Source of the DNA: Verrucomicrobiales bacterium
GTDB taxonomy: Bacteria; Verrucomicrobiota; Verrucomicrobiia; Verrucomicrobiales; V1-33
Direction: 5' to 3'
DNA length: 59,995 nt
Assembly (NCBI GenBank): GCA_018003315.1
Contig: JAGNEJ010000019.1
Coordinates: forward strand, 1-59,995
In this document: positions 17,098 through 24,830 of the stretch, piece by piece
How positions within the stretch are numbered: the first letter of the stretch is position 1
Layout of the letters: every line of letters starts with the position of its first letter
Program-made: the position numbers and the translations under genes
The notes under the pieces: generated by a model
What the model was told of the DNA's origin: nothing
What the model saw: the letters and a program-made list of their open reading frames with translations, nothing else
The model's database searches: none

Positions 17098-18321
17098 TTA
17101 TTTTGAGAGAGATGGGCCGAGACGCAGGAGGACTTCCGGTTTGCGGGTCTTGTCGGGGTGGGAGCGCAGGATGGTGTAGCTGCCGTCGGGATGCTGGCAG
17201 CGCACGAGGCGGGTGGCGCGCGGAGCGTTGACGCGCAGGCGTTGTGTGCCCAGGGGCACGGTGCCGTCGTCGGCCACGCGCACGGTGGTGCGCAGACTCC
17301 ACACGTATGGCCACCAGGGATCGCGCCGGAAGGGACGCAGGGCGCTGCGTTTCTGTCGGCGGGCCTGTTGCCATGCCTGTTGCGGCGTGCAGCCCAATTC
17401 ACGGTGCTTTTCGGCTTCGTTGCGGTGGGTGCGCAGGTTCTCGATGAGGACGTTGGCCGCGGCGACACCGGTGATGTCGTCTGCGGCCAGCAGCGGGGGC
17501 AGGCGACTCTGCCAGAGTTGGTGCAGGCGTTCGACTTTTCCTTTGGCCTGGGGCGTGGGGGCGTAGAGCAGGGAGATGTCGTAGAATTTGAGTGCGGCGC
17601 CGAGCTGGGTGAGGGCGTCTGGCTGGTGGGTGAAGAAGATGCTGTGGTAGTCGGTATAGAGGGTCAGGGGCAGACCGTGCTTTTCGAACGCGCGGGGTAG
17701 AAAATCGAGATAGGCGAGGAGGGTTTCGGCCTCGTAGAGCCGCGCGCCGGTGATCAGGCGGGTGCAGTCGTCGAGCATGTCGAGGAGCGGATAGCGCTGC
17801 GGATCGCCGGGAAAGAAGGCGTGCGGGGTGGCGTCGAGCTGCCACAGCTCGCCGGTCTGCTGGCGCTGCCAGCGGCGCACGTCGACTTTTGGGCCGCGTG
17901 GCCGCGCGGGGCGCGCGATGCCCTCTGCCTGCGCCCACCGGCGGATGCTGGCGCGGTAGAGCGTGTGCGCGCAGCGGCGGTGCACTTCGCTGGCGATCAG
18001 TGCATAGGAGGCGGGCGGTTCGGTGCTCAGCAGGCGGCGGACCAGATCGGTGACGGGATCGGGCCACGGCGGGCGGCGGTTGCCGCCTGAGACAGGCGGG
18101 CTCCAGTGTTCCGCTTCGCCGCGGGCGCAGGCGGCCAGCCATGCGCTGTAGAGTTCGTAGAAGCGGCTGCGTCCGATGCCCAGCTGCCTGCAGCCTTCCG
18201 GCGCGCTGATGGAGCCGGCCCGCAAGAGCGCGAGCATGCGCTGGATGAAGGGCGCACCAAGACGGGATTTGAGCTGAGGACGGGTGGTTGTTGCTTTTGC
18301 GACTTTGGATTTGGCAGGCAT
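17098..18321 (-). CDS. DDE-type (rve integrase core) transposase, IS481/ISNCY-like
   Basis: 407 residues from the Met at 18321; an in-frame start at 18369 would add a charged extension (MRKRGGRGEKER). A helix-turn-helix N-terminus (FIQRMLALLRAGSISAPEGCRQLGIGRSRFYELY) is followed by a linker with a second helical DNA-binding part, then the retroviral integrase-type catalytic core: first Asp in LWQLDATPHAFF, second in TLYTDYHSIFF, and Glu in AKGKVERLHQLW. The C-terminal part is basic (PLGTQRLRVNAPRATRLVRC), as in Mu-C-like domains. The frame is intact, and the ends are preserved, so the element may still be active. Confidence 0.85.
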   Translation of the reverse strand: MPAKSKVAKATTTRPQLKSRLGAPFIQRMLALLRAGSISAPEGCRQLGIGRSRFYELYSAWLAACARGEAEHWSPPVSGGNRRPPWPDPVTDLVRRLLSTEPPASYALIASEVHRRCAHTLYRASIRRWAQAEGIARPARPRGPKVDVRRWQRQQTGELWQLDATPHAFFPGDPQRYPLLDMLDDCTRLITGARLYEAETLLAYLDFLPRAFEKHGLPLTLYTDYHSIFFTHQPDALTQLGAALKFYDISLLYAPTPQAKGKVERLHQLWQSRLPPLLAADDITGVAAANVLIENLRTHRNEAEKHRELGCTPQQAWQQARRQKRSALRPFRRDPWWPYVWSLRTTVRVADDGTVPLGTQRLRVNAPRATRLVRCQHPDGSYTILRSHPDKTRKPEVLLRLGPSLSK

Positions 18322-18369
18322 ACCCCCTGCTTTCCTCTCCTTTTCTCCCCGCCCCCCTCTTTTTCTCAC

Positions 18370-18596
18370 CTAACATCCCCTCGGGGGCTCTGCCCCCGGA
18401 CTCCCGGGATTTACCGCATGGGGGCAGTGCCGGCAGGAGCCGGTCCCGGGGGCTGCCGCCCCCGGAGACCTGCCGTATACTGGCCGCAGACAGCGCTCGG
18501 GTTGCATCCCTGCAGAGCCCTGTCCTCTGCTGCGGCAGGGCAGCTTCGCTGCCTGCCACAGCCCGGCCAGGACATTCGCACTCCTCCCTCAATTAT
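18370..18596. repeat. Gene-free leader of the IS with three GC-rich hairpins
   Basis: No gene is seen. Two closely related hairpins occur: CGGGGGC-TCT-GCCCCCG at 18382-18398 and CCGGGGGC-TGCC-GCCCCCGG at 18446-18465. A third, near 18534-18557, has a TTCG loop between GGCAGGGCAGC and CTGCCTGCC. They lie between the transposase start and the right-end repeat array. They could limit transposase expression or act as read-through barriers, but this is only a guess. Confidence 0.5.
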
Positions 18597-18658
18597 TCCG
18601 GTTTTGATCGCACAAACCTGTCCGGTTTTGATCGCACAACGTCCGGTTTTGATCGCAC
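18597..18658. repeat. Right-end array of IS binding sites
   Basis: Three direct copies of TCCGGTTTTGATCGCACA: 18597-18614, 18621-18638 and 18642-18658 (the last lacks the final A). The copies start 24 and 21 bases apart, followed at once by the outer inverted repeat. Five sites in all, unequal between the two ends, should give a polar transposase complex. Confidence 0.85.
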
Positions 18659-18742
18659 GCCGACATGTCTCTTATTTCCGGCTCATCCCGAATTCGTGTG
18701 GAAAAAGATCTGCGAATCGGGTTTTTTTGAGGAGGTTGGAGG

Positions 18743-18898
18743 ATGACTGCGAAAGACATCGAACAGATGCTGTATCTGGTGGAGCCTTGGCAGGTTACTT
18801 CTCTGGAGATGGACCATGCGGCCCGCATGGCGCGGCTGCGTGGGGGGGGGTGGCGACAACGCGGGTCGATCCCGCCACCGGCGAAGCGAATGTCGTAG
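18743..18898 (+). pseudogene. N-terminal remnant of an ISL3-type transposase
   Basis: A 51-codon frame starts at an ATG preceded by GGAGGTTGGAGG, the strongest Shine-Dalgarno-like site in the window. It reads MTAKDIEQMLYLVEPWQVTS, then LEMDHAARMARLR, which matches the usual opening of ISL3-family transposases (L..VEPW.V...EF...A..V.L). It then meets a run of nine G (18842-18850) and loses the family pattern, stopping at 18898. The zinc-finger and DDE parts are missing. It is a fragment left by deletion after the run of G. The 355 bases that follow, up to the MFS gene, show no other gene. Confidence 0.55.
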
Positions 18899-19200
18899 CC
18901 GCTCCGTTCAGCCGGTGAACGCTGGCCTTCGAGCGACTGCCGCTGGCCACCAACCAGACCGCGCATACGCTGCCCCTGCCGCCTGCGCCGTGCTGGGTGC
19001 GACTTCCGCCCCGCAGTCCGCGGCCTGAACGCCGCCGCGACCGGTCACAGCGGGAAAAATTCAGGGATGGTGGGGCATCGAAGGCAAATGGAGGAGATAT
19101 GCGAGGGACAGAAGCCCCTTGCGCCGAGGGATGTTTGATTTCGCCTGTGCGATGGAGCGGCACGCCGGAAAGAATTTACCGGGAGATGCGCACATGCGTC
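18899..19200. other. Gene-free stretch upstream of the MFS gene
   Basis: No coding sequence of convincing quality is present in any frame. It may be decayed remains of the ISL3-type element to its left. A promoter candidate for the MFS gene begins directly after it. Confidence 0.5.
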
Positions 19201-19229
19201 TTGCCAGTCGGCGGAGCGCTGACTAATAC
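19201..19229 (+). promoter_or_regulatory. Candidate promoter for the MFS/GHL10 genes
   Basis: TTGCCA at 19201-19206, a 17-base spacer and TAATAC at 19224-19229. The first box matches the -35 consensus at five of six positions; the second is weaker. Transcription would begin about 15 bases before the ATG at 19254, in an AT-rich stretch (TTTTTTAATCTTCT). Confidence 0.4.
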
Positions 19230-19253
19230 TCCCGCGAACTTTTTTAATCTTCT

Positions 19254-20642
19254 ATGAACCACTCTGTCCGCAACAAACTGTTCGTGATGATGATCCTGGA
19301 GATCGCCATCTGGGGCGCATGGCTCCCCTTGATTTTCACCTATCTGCCCAGTCTGGGTTTCAACGTCGCCGAACAGGCATGGATTCTGAACGCCTTTGCG
19401 GTCAGTGCCATTGTGGCCATGTTTTTCAGCAATCAATTCGTGGACCGGATGTTTGCGGCGGAAAAATTCATGGCCTTCAGCCACCTGGTGGGCGGCGCGG
19501 CGATGATCGGGCTGTTTTTCATTACGGCACCGGATGTGCCGGCGTCCGAACTGACAGCGGCAGCAGCCGCAACCGGACCGGTCGGCAAATCGCCCATCTT
19601 CTGGAGTTTCTTCGGGCTGATGCTCGTGCACTGCCTCTTTTTTGTTCCCACCCTGTCGATCGCCAACACCATCGCCTTCACCCACCTCCAGGATGCGAAA
19701 AAGGAGTATGGTTTCGTCCGCATGGGCGGCACGCTGGGTTGGATTCTGGTCGCCTGGCCGTTCATTTTCATCCTGGTGGACTGGACCAAGATCAACAGCG
19801 GCAACCATGAGGGGACCGTCGCCTGGCTCGGGGCCATTTTTGATCCGAAAAATGCCCTGCCGCCCTCTTCCTACAAGGCCACCCTGCTGGTCAGTGGCAT
19901 CATCTCCATCCTGCTGGCGGGCTTCAGCCTGACTCTCCCTCACACGCCGCCAAAACCGGCCCAGGGCAAATCCTTCGCCTGGCTTGAAGCGTTGAAGCTC
20001 CTCGCCAAGCCAGCCATTCTGGTGCTCTTCGTGGTGACCTTCCTGGACGCATTTGTCCACAATCTCTACTTTGCCTGGACCGGAACCTTTTTGGGCATTC
20101 CCGTGGAAAAAGGCGGCGTCGGCATCGCCGGCAACTGGGTCATGCCTGCCATGACCATCGGACAGGTCGCGGAGTTGCTGACCATGGCAATTCTGGGGCT
20201 CGTGCTCAAGAAGCTGGGCTGGCGCTGGACAATGATTCTGGGCATTCTGGGACACGCAGTGCGTTTTGGAGTGTATGCGACCATGGCTCATTCCCAGGCG
20301 GCCATCATCGGCGTGCAGATCCTGCATGGCATCTGTTATGCGTTCTTCTTCGCCACGCTTTACATTTTCATCGACGAACACCTGCCCAAAGACATCCGCA
20401 CCAGCACGCAGGGATTGTTCAACATGCTCGTTTTTGGTCTTGGACCGCTGGCTTCCTACTACTGGGGGCCGTCGCTCAAGGCACAATTCACCAGCGGTTC
20501 GGGTGATGCGGCCACGGTGGCCTGGGACAAACTCTTCCTCATTCCATGCGGCGCAGCGCTGGCCGCCGCGGTGCTGCTGGCCATCGCCTTCCACCCGCCG
20601 AAAATCGAAGGCCCGGTGGGTGCCGCCGCTCCACCCCACTAG
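19254..20642 (+). CDS. MFS transporter of the nucleoside:proton symporter type (NupG/XapB)
   Basis: 462 residues with about twelve membrane segments and no signal peptide. The opening (LFVMMILEIAIWGAWLPLIFTYLPSLGF), the conserved YGFVRMGGTLGWI between helices 4 and 5, and LGLVLKKLGWRWTMILG match the NHS family of nucleoside importers. A family-typical insertion lies between helices 3 and 4 (TAAAAATGPVGKSP). Uptake of nucleosides driven by protons at the inner membrane is the expected role. The GHL10 gene follows after 28 bases and is probably co-transcribed, but I see no common pathway. It is preceded by the IS remains. Confidence 0.8.
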   Translation: MNHSVRNKLFVMMILEIAIWGAWLPLIFTYLPSLGFNVAEQAWILNAFAVSAIVAMFFSNQFVDRMFAAEKFMAFSHLVGGAAMIGLFFITAPDVPASELTAAAAATGPVGKSPIFWSFFGLMLVHCLFFVPTLSIANTIAFTHLQDAKKEYGFVRMGGTLGWILVAWPFIFILVDWTKINSGNHEGTVAWLGAIFDPKNALPPSSYKATLLVSGIISILLAGFSLTLPHTPPKPAQGKSFAWLEALKLLAKPAILVLFVVTFLDAFVHNLYFAWTGTFLGIPVEKGGVGIAGNWVMPAMTIGQVAELLTMAILGLVLKKLGWRWTMILGILGHAVRFGVYATMAHSQAAIIGVQILHGICYAFFFATLYIFIDEHLPKDIRTSTQGLFNMLVFGLGPLASYYWGPSLKAQFTSGSGDAATVAWDKLFLIPCGAALAAAVLLAIAFHPPKIEGPVGAAAPPH

Positions 20643-20670
20643 TTTTCCCCGGCTTTCCCCTATTCAAGAA

Positions 20671-22152
20671 ATGAACCAGCCGCGCATCTGGTTCCTGGGG
20701 TTTTCCCTGTGGCTGGCAGGGACGCTCCAGGCGGACTACAGGAAAGAGGCCGGCCCGGTGCCCGAACCGCCGCGGGAATTTCGCGCCGCATGGATTGCCA
20801 GTGTTTTTAACCTCGACTGGCCGTCGTCCGCAGGGCTGCCTGCTGAAAAGCAGCAGGCGGAGTTGTGCGCTATTTTCGACCGTCTGCAGGCGCTTGGTCT
20901 CAACGCGGTGGTCCTGCAAGTGCGCCCGGCAGGTGACGCCGCCTATGTTTCCAAGCTGGAACCGTGGTCGGGATTTTTCAGCGGAAGCATGGGGAAATCG
21001 CCCGGCTACGACCCGCTGGCCTTTGCCCTAACGGAGGCGCACCGCCGCGGGCTGCAACTGCACGCCTGGCTCAATCCATTCCGCGCCCTGGTGGGAAAAC
21101 ACCCCGCCTCGGACGGTCACCTTACCCGTCAGCACCCGGACTGGGTGCGCACCTACGGAGATCTGCAATGGGTCGATCCCGGCGAACCGAAGGCGCGGCT
21201 TCACCTGCTGGCCGTGGTGGCCGATCTGCTGCGCCGCTATGACGTGGATGGCATCCACATCGACGATTATTTCTACCCCTACCCGGTCCGCGCGCCCGAA
21301 GGCGGATTACTGCCCTTTCCTGACGACACCACCTACGCCGCCTCCGGTTCCACCCTGTCCCGTGCGGACTGGCGGCGTCAGAACATCGACACCTTCATCC
21401 GGGATTTCTACGCAACGGCGAAGGCCGCCCGCCCCGCAGCCGCCGTCGGCATCAGCCCGTTTGGCATCTGGCGGCCGAATAATCCCGAAGGCATCGCAGC
21501 CAGCGTTGACTCGTTTGAACATCTGGCCGCGGACTCCCGCAAATGGTTTCGCGAGGGATGGTGCGACTATTTCACCCCGCAACTTTACTGGAGCATCGAT
21601 CCTCCAAAACAAAGTTTTCGCGCCCTGCTTTCCTGGTGGCAGGCACAGAACGAAAAAAAACGCCACCTCTGGCCCGGCATTTCCACGGCCAGGATCGAAG
21701 CCAAGCCAGGCACCGGACGCCCTGCGGAGGAAATTCTCCGGCAGATCGACCTGAGCCGGACGGGCAGTCCGGCAGCCGGCCATTGCCACTGGCGCACCCA
21801 GTCCCTGATGCAGAACCGGGGCGGCATCGCAACCCAACTGCTCGCAGGCCCGTATGCAGAAAAGGCTCTGCCGCCAGCGTATCCCTGGCTGCCTGACAAA
21901 CCCGGAGCCGTCCCTTCCGCCACCATCGCAGAGGATGGCGACGGCGTCATTGTGACTTGGAAACCCGGTGCGGGATTCCGCTGGGTTGCCGTGCAGGAAC
22001 GCACGGACGGAAAATGGACCCTGACATCCATCGCTTGGGCCGCCAACGGAAAAACCAGATTGAAAGGGCGGGCGGAAGCGGTGGCGCTTCGTTTCACCGC
22101 TGCCAATGGCACATTGCTGCCCGGTGCATGCCTCTGGGTGCGGCGAGGTTAG
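20671..22152 (+). CDS. Family 10-like glycosyl hydrolase (GHL10, YngK type), exported
   Basis: 493 residues from the Met at 20671, with a signal peptide ending LAGTLQA. The GHL10 (formerly DUF187) TIM-barrel core is obvious: PREFRAAWIASVFNLDWPS, LGLNAVVLQVRPAGDAAY, GYDPLAFALTEAHRRGLQLHAWLNPFRA, then the catalytic-side RYDVDGIHIDDYFYPYP, and AAVGISPFGIWRP followed by the late DYFTPQLYWSI. A small beta domain follows from about residue 400. Members act on peptidoglycan-like or polysaccharide chains outside the cell. Some have been shown to cleave denuded glycan strands; the substrate of this one cannot be read from sequence. Confidence 0.85.
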   Translation: MNQPRIWFLGFSLWLAGTLQADYRKEAGPVPEPPREFRAAWIASVFNLDWPSSAGLPAEKQQAELCAIFDRLQALGLNAVVLQVRPAGDAAYVSKLEPWSGFFSGSMGKSPGYDPLAFALTEAHRRGLQLHAWLNPFRALVGKHPASDGHLTRQHPDWVRTYGDLQWVDPGEPKARLHLLAVVADLLRRYDVDGIHIDDYFYPYPVRAPEGGLLPFPDDTTYAASGSTLSRADWRRQNIDTFIRDFYATAKAARPAAAVGISPFGIWRPNNPEGIAASVDSFEHLAADSRKWFREGWCDYFTPQLYWSIDPPKQSFRALLSWWQAQNEKKRHLWPGISTARIEAKPGTGRPAEEILRQIDLSRTGSPAAGHCHWRTQSLMQNRGGIATQLLAGPYAEKALPPAYPWLPDKPGAVPSATIAEDGDGVIVTWKPGAGFRWVAVQERTDGKWTLTSIAWAANGKTRLKGRAEAVALRFTAANGTLLPGACLWVRRG

Positions 22153-22227
22153 CGCACCATTGGAAGCCAGCGTTCACCCAAGGCAGAAAGGTCATCTTCG
22201 GTTCCTGGCCTCCATGAACAATTTCCG

Positions 22228-22255
22228 TTTTCATCCCGCGGGGTCCCGTTATAAT
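22228..22255 (+). promoter_or_regulatory. Promoter of the cysE-tilS group
   Basis: A perfect -10 box, TATAAT, lies at 22250-22255, 22 bases before the ATG at 22278. The best -35 candidate at 16-base spacing is TTTTCA (22228-22233), a weak match. The position between two rightward genes supports it as the start of the cysE, sprT-like and tilS transcript. Confidence 0.5.
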
Positions 22256-22277
22256 CCCCGCCAATCCTCATGCCACG

Positions 22278-23192
22278 ATGAGTTGTGACCTCCAGAACAT
22301 CACGCACAGCCTCCTGCAATCCTATCGGGAAGTCGGGGGCATCAACCACATCGACGGCACCAATCTGCCCTCGCAGAAAGCCATTGAAAATTTCTGCGGC
22401 GAACTGCTGCGGCTGGTTTTTCCCGGATTTCTGGATGAATCCGCCGTCAATCCCGACTCGCTGGAAGCGGAAACGGCGGAACGCGTTTTTCGGGTAATGA
22501 CGATGCTGAAGGACGAAATCCGGCGCAGCCTCCGGTTTTGCGAAACGCCTCCGTCCGCCCTCCAGGAAGGCTCGCACCGCATTGCCTGTCAGTTTTTTCA
22601 TGGACTGCCCGAAGTGCGCCGGCTGCTGCAAACCGATGTCGATGCCGCCTATGACGGGGACCCCGCCGCCCGGAGCGTCGAGGAAATCATTCTTTCCTAT
22701 CCATGCATCGAAACCCTGGCCGTCCAACGCATGGCCCATGTGCTCTATCGGGAAAAGGTGCCGCTGCTGCCCCGCATGATGACCGAATGGGCGCACCGCC
22801 GCACAGGCATCGACATCCACCCTGGCGCCGAAATCGGAAGTCATTTTTTCATCGACCACGGCACCGGCGTCGTCATCGGCGAGACTTGCGTCATCGGCTG
22901 CCATGTAAAGCTCTACCACGGCGTAACTCTGGGCGCGAAAAGTTTCCAGAAGGATGCCGACGGAAATCCTGTCAAGGGAGTCAAGCGCCATCCGCGCGTG
23001 GAGGATTTCGTGACGATTTACGCCAACGCCACCATACTTGGCGGTGACACCCTCATTGGCAAAGGCAGCACCATCGGCGCCAACGTTTTTCTCATGGAAA
23101 GCGTGCCGGCGTATTCCACCGTGGGGCTCAAGGGGGACAACCACCGCATCGACATCAAGGCCGGCCCGGCATCCAAGACGCTGCGCGCATGA
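22278..23192 (+). CDS. cysE: Serine O-acetyltransferase
   Basis: 304 residues, longer at the N-terminus than the Escherichia coli enzyme and like the EpsC/CysE versions found in Bacteroidota. An alpha-helical N-terminal part (about 1-165) precedes the left-handed beta-helix: GIDIHPGAEIGSHFFIDHGTGVVIGET carries the catalytic Asp-His pair, then CHVKLYHGVTLGAKSF, RHPRVEDFVTIYANATILGG and GKGSTIGANVFL. It makes O-acetylserine from serine and acetyl-CoA, the first step toward cysteine, in the cytoplasm. Its last four bases overlap the start of the SprT-like gene (ATGA), so translation is coupled. No cysteine synthase gene is near. Confidence 0.9.
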   Translation: MSCDLQNITHSLLQSYREVGGINHIDGTNLPSQKAIENFCGELLRLVFPGFLDESAVNPDSLEAETAERVFRVMTMLKDEIRRSLRFCETPPSALQEGSHRIACQFFHGLPEVRRLLQTDVDAAYDGDPAARSVEEIILSYPCIETLAVQRMAHVLYREKVPLLPRMMTEWAHRRTGIDIHPGAEIGSHFFIDHGTGVVIGETCVIGCHVKLYHGVTLGAKSFQKDADGNPVKGVKRHPRVEDFVTIYANATILGGDTLIGKGSTIGANVFLMESVPAYSTVGLKGDNHRIDIKAGPASKTLRA

Positions 23193-23806
23193 AAAAGCCG
23201 CAATCGACCCCACGGCATCTCCGTGCTCAAAGCCCAACCCGCCCTGCTGAAAAAAACGCGGTGCGGCGTCAACCGGACGCTGCCACCAACCGGCTGGATG
23301 ATGCCCTGACAAATGCGGCGCGGCACTGGCTGCATTCCATGAAATGCGAACCCGTGGCGCAGCGGGTCCAGGTCTGCTGGAATGCGCGGCTGCAAACCAC
23401 GGCTGGCACCGCCTGCGTGCATACCTCCCGCATCGAACTGAATCCGCGGCTTCAGGAGATCGGGGACCGGCAGATTCAGCGGACCCTGCGCCATGAAGTG
23501 GCCCACCTCGTCGCTCATTACCGGGCCGGGCGCCGCGCTGGAGGCATGCAGACCCACGGCCCCGAATGGAGAAAAGCCTGCGCCGAACTGGGCATAGGCG
23601 ACGAACCGGCCTTTCACGACCTTCCCTTCCGCCGCCGTGAAGTGCTGCGGCGCTACGCCTACCAGTGTCCACACTGCGGGCTCATTGTGAAACGGGTGCA
23701 AAAATTCGGACGGTTCACCGCCTGCTACCAGTGCTGCAAGAAGCACAACGGAGGCGTTTACACGTTCAAGTTCCAGTTTGTGCGGGTCGAAATGCCTTCC
23801 GACTAG
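23189..23806 (+). CDS. SprT-like zinc metallopeptidase-fold protein
   Basis: 205 residues. A basic, disordered start is followed by the SprT core: RVQVCWNARLQTTAGTACV, then the zinc motif LRHEVAHLVAHY (HExxH form HEVAH, with the catalytic Glu), THGPEWRKACAELG with the third ligand, and a C-terminal zinc ribbon with two CxxC pairs (YQCPHCG and ACYQCC). The order matches SprT/Spartan proteins, whose eukaryotic members degrade DNA-protein cross-links; the role in bacteria is not settled. It overlaps cysE by four bases and tilS starts 15 bases after it. Confidence 0.85.
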   Translation: MKKPQSTPRHLRAQSPTRPAEKNAVRRQPDAATNRLDDALTNAARHWLHSMKCEPVAQRVQVCWNARLQTTAGTACVHTSRIELNPRLQEIGDRQIQRTLRHEVAHLVAHYRAGRRAGGMQTHGPEWRKACAELGIGDEPAFHDLPFRRREVLRRYAYQCPHCGLIVKRVQKFGRFTACYQCCKKHNGGVYTFKFQFVRVEMPSD

Positions 23807-23821
23807 CAGGAGCCATTCCGC

Positions 23822-24817
23822 ATGCCGCCGCCACCGGTCGAGCCCTTTCTCCGCCGCCTCCGTGCCGCCGCCGGTGAAGCTCCCCCCCGGCTGCGCCACC
23901 TCATCGGCGTCTCAGGAGGGCGCGATTCCATGGTGCTGCTCCATGCGCTGCACCGACTCGGATGGAAAAACCTGGTCGTCTGCCACCTCAACCACAAACT
24001 GCGCGGACGCACCGCGGACGCCGACGCCCGATTCGTCCTCCGTCAGGCAGTGACCCTGGGATTTCCCTGCGAAGTTGGAATCGCACATGTCCGCGAACTA
24101 GCCAAACGGCACAAACTTTCCATCGAGACCGCGGCCCGCAACGCACGGCATGATTTTTTCGCCTCCTGTGCCGCGAAATATCGCTGCTCCAGACTCCTGC
24201 TCGCCCACCATGCAGATGACCAGGCGGAAACCGTGCTCATGCATCTGTTTCGCGGTGCCGGGCTTCAGGGTCTCAGCGGCATGGCCTTCGCAGCCGTTGT
24301 CAAAATGGGTCAGGCCGGAAAAAAAATCTCCGTGCTCCGCCCGCTGCTGGACTTTTCCCGTGAGGCGATCACCGACTTCGCTGCTGCCGTTCGGGTATCC
24401 TCGCGGGAGGACGCTTCCAACAATTCCTGCAACCACCTGCGCAACCGGATCCGGCATCAATTGCTTCCGCTCCTAACAAAAACGTTCGGCCGCAATCTGC
24501 AGCCCGTCCTCCGGCGACTGGCGGAAATTTCCCGGGCCGACGACGCCTTTCTGCAGCAGTGCGCAGGCGCATTTCCACTCGGGCGGGAATTGTCTGTCAG
24601 GAAACTGCGTGAACAGCCCCTGGCCCTGCAGCGCCGCATCCTTCGCAACTGGCTGCTCGCCCGGCAGATTCCCGGCATCTGTTTTGAACAGATCGAGTCC
24701 ATCCGTGAAGTCCTGCGCCCCGGCGGCCCGCCACGGGCTAATCTGCTGCATGGGCGGCAGGTGCGGCGGAGCGGCGGATGGATTCGCATCACCGATTGTC
24801 AGGAAATCCCACCCTGA
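23822..24817 (+). CDS. tilS: tRNA(Ile)-lysidine synthase
   Basis: 331 residues. The N-type ATP pyrophosphatase P-loop is GVSGGRDSM (residues about 30-38), followed by VVCHLNHKLRG, TAARNARHDFFASCA and LLAHHADDQAETVLMHLFRGAGLQGLSGM, the signature order of TilS. A helical second part follows with NNSCNHLRNRIRHQLLPLL. The C-terminal domain is short compared with the E. coli enzyme, as is common. It attaches lysine to cytidine 34 of the minor isoleucine tRNA so that it reads AUA, an essential function. The gene ends 13 bases from the convergent kinase gene. Confidence 0.92.
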   Translation: MPPPPVEPFLRRLRAAAGEAPPRLRHLIGVSGGRDSMVLLHALHRLGWKNLVVCHLNHKLRGRTADADARFVLRQAVTLGFPCEVGIAHVRELAKRHKLSIETAARNARHDFFASCAAKYRCSRLLLAHHADDQAETVLMHLFRGAGLQGLSGMAFAAVVKMGQAGKKISVLRPLLDFSREAITDFAAAVRVSSREDASNNSCNHLRNRIRHQLLPLLTKTFGRNLQPVLRRLAEISRADDAFLQQCAGAFPLGRELSVRKLREQPLALQRRILRNWLLARQIPGICFEQIESIREVLRPGGPPRANLLHGRQVRRSGGWIRITDCQEIPP

Positions 24818-24830
24818 TCGCCGCTGGAGG

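Larger units (their letters stand above)
17023..18667. mobile_element. Complete insertion sequence with repeated transposase-binding ends
   Basis: The outer ends are 13-base perfect inverted repeats (CATGTCGGCGTGC at 17023-17035 and its complement at 18655-18667). Inside them are further 18-base copies of a site, TCCGGTTTTGATCGCACA: two at the left end, one of them degenerate, and three at the right. The 1645-base element carries one transposase gene. I see no clear target-site duplication. End arrays like this are a feature of IS21-like and some IS481/ISNCY-type elements; with no IstB-type helper gene here I favour the latter. Confidence 0.8.
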
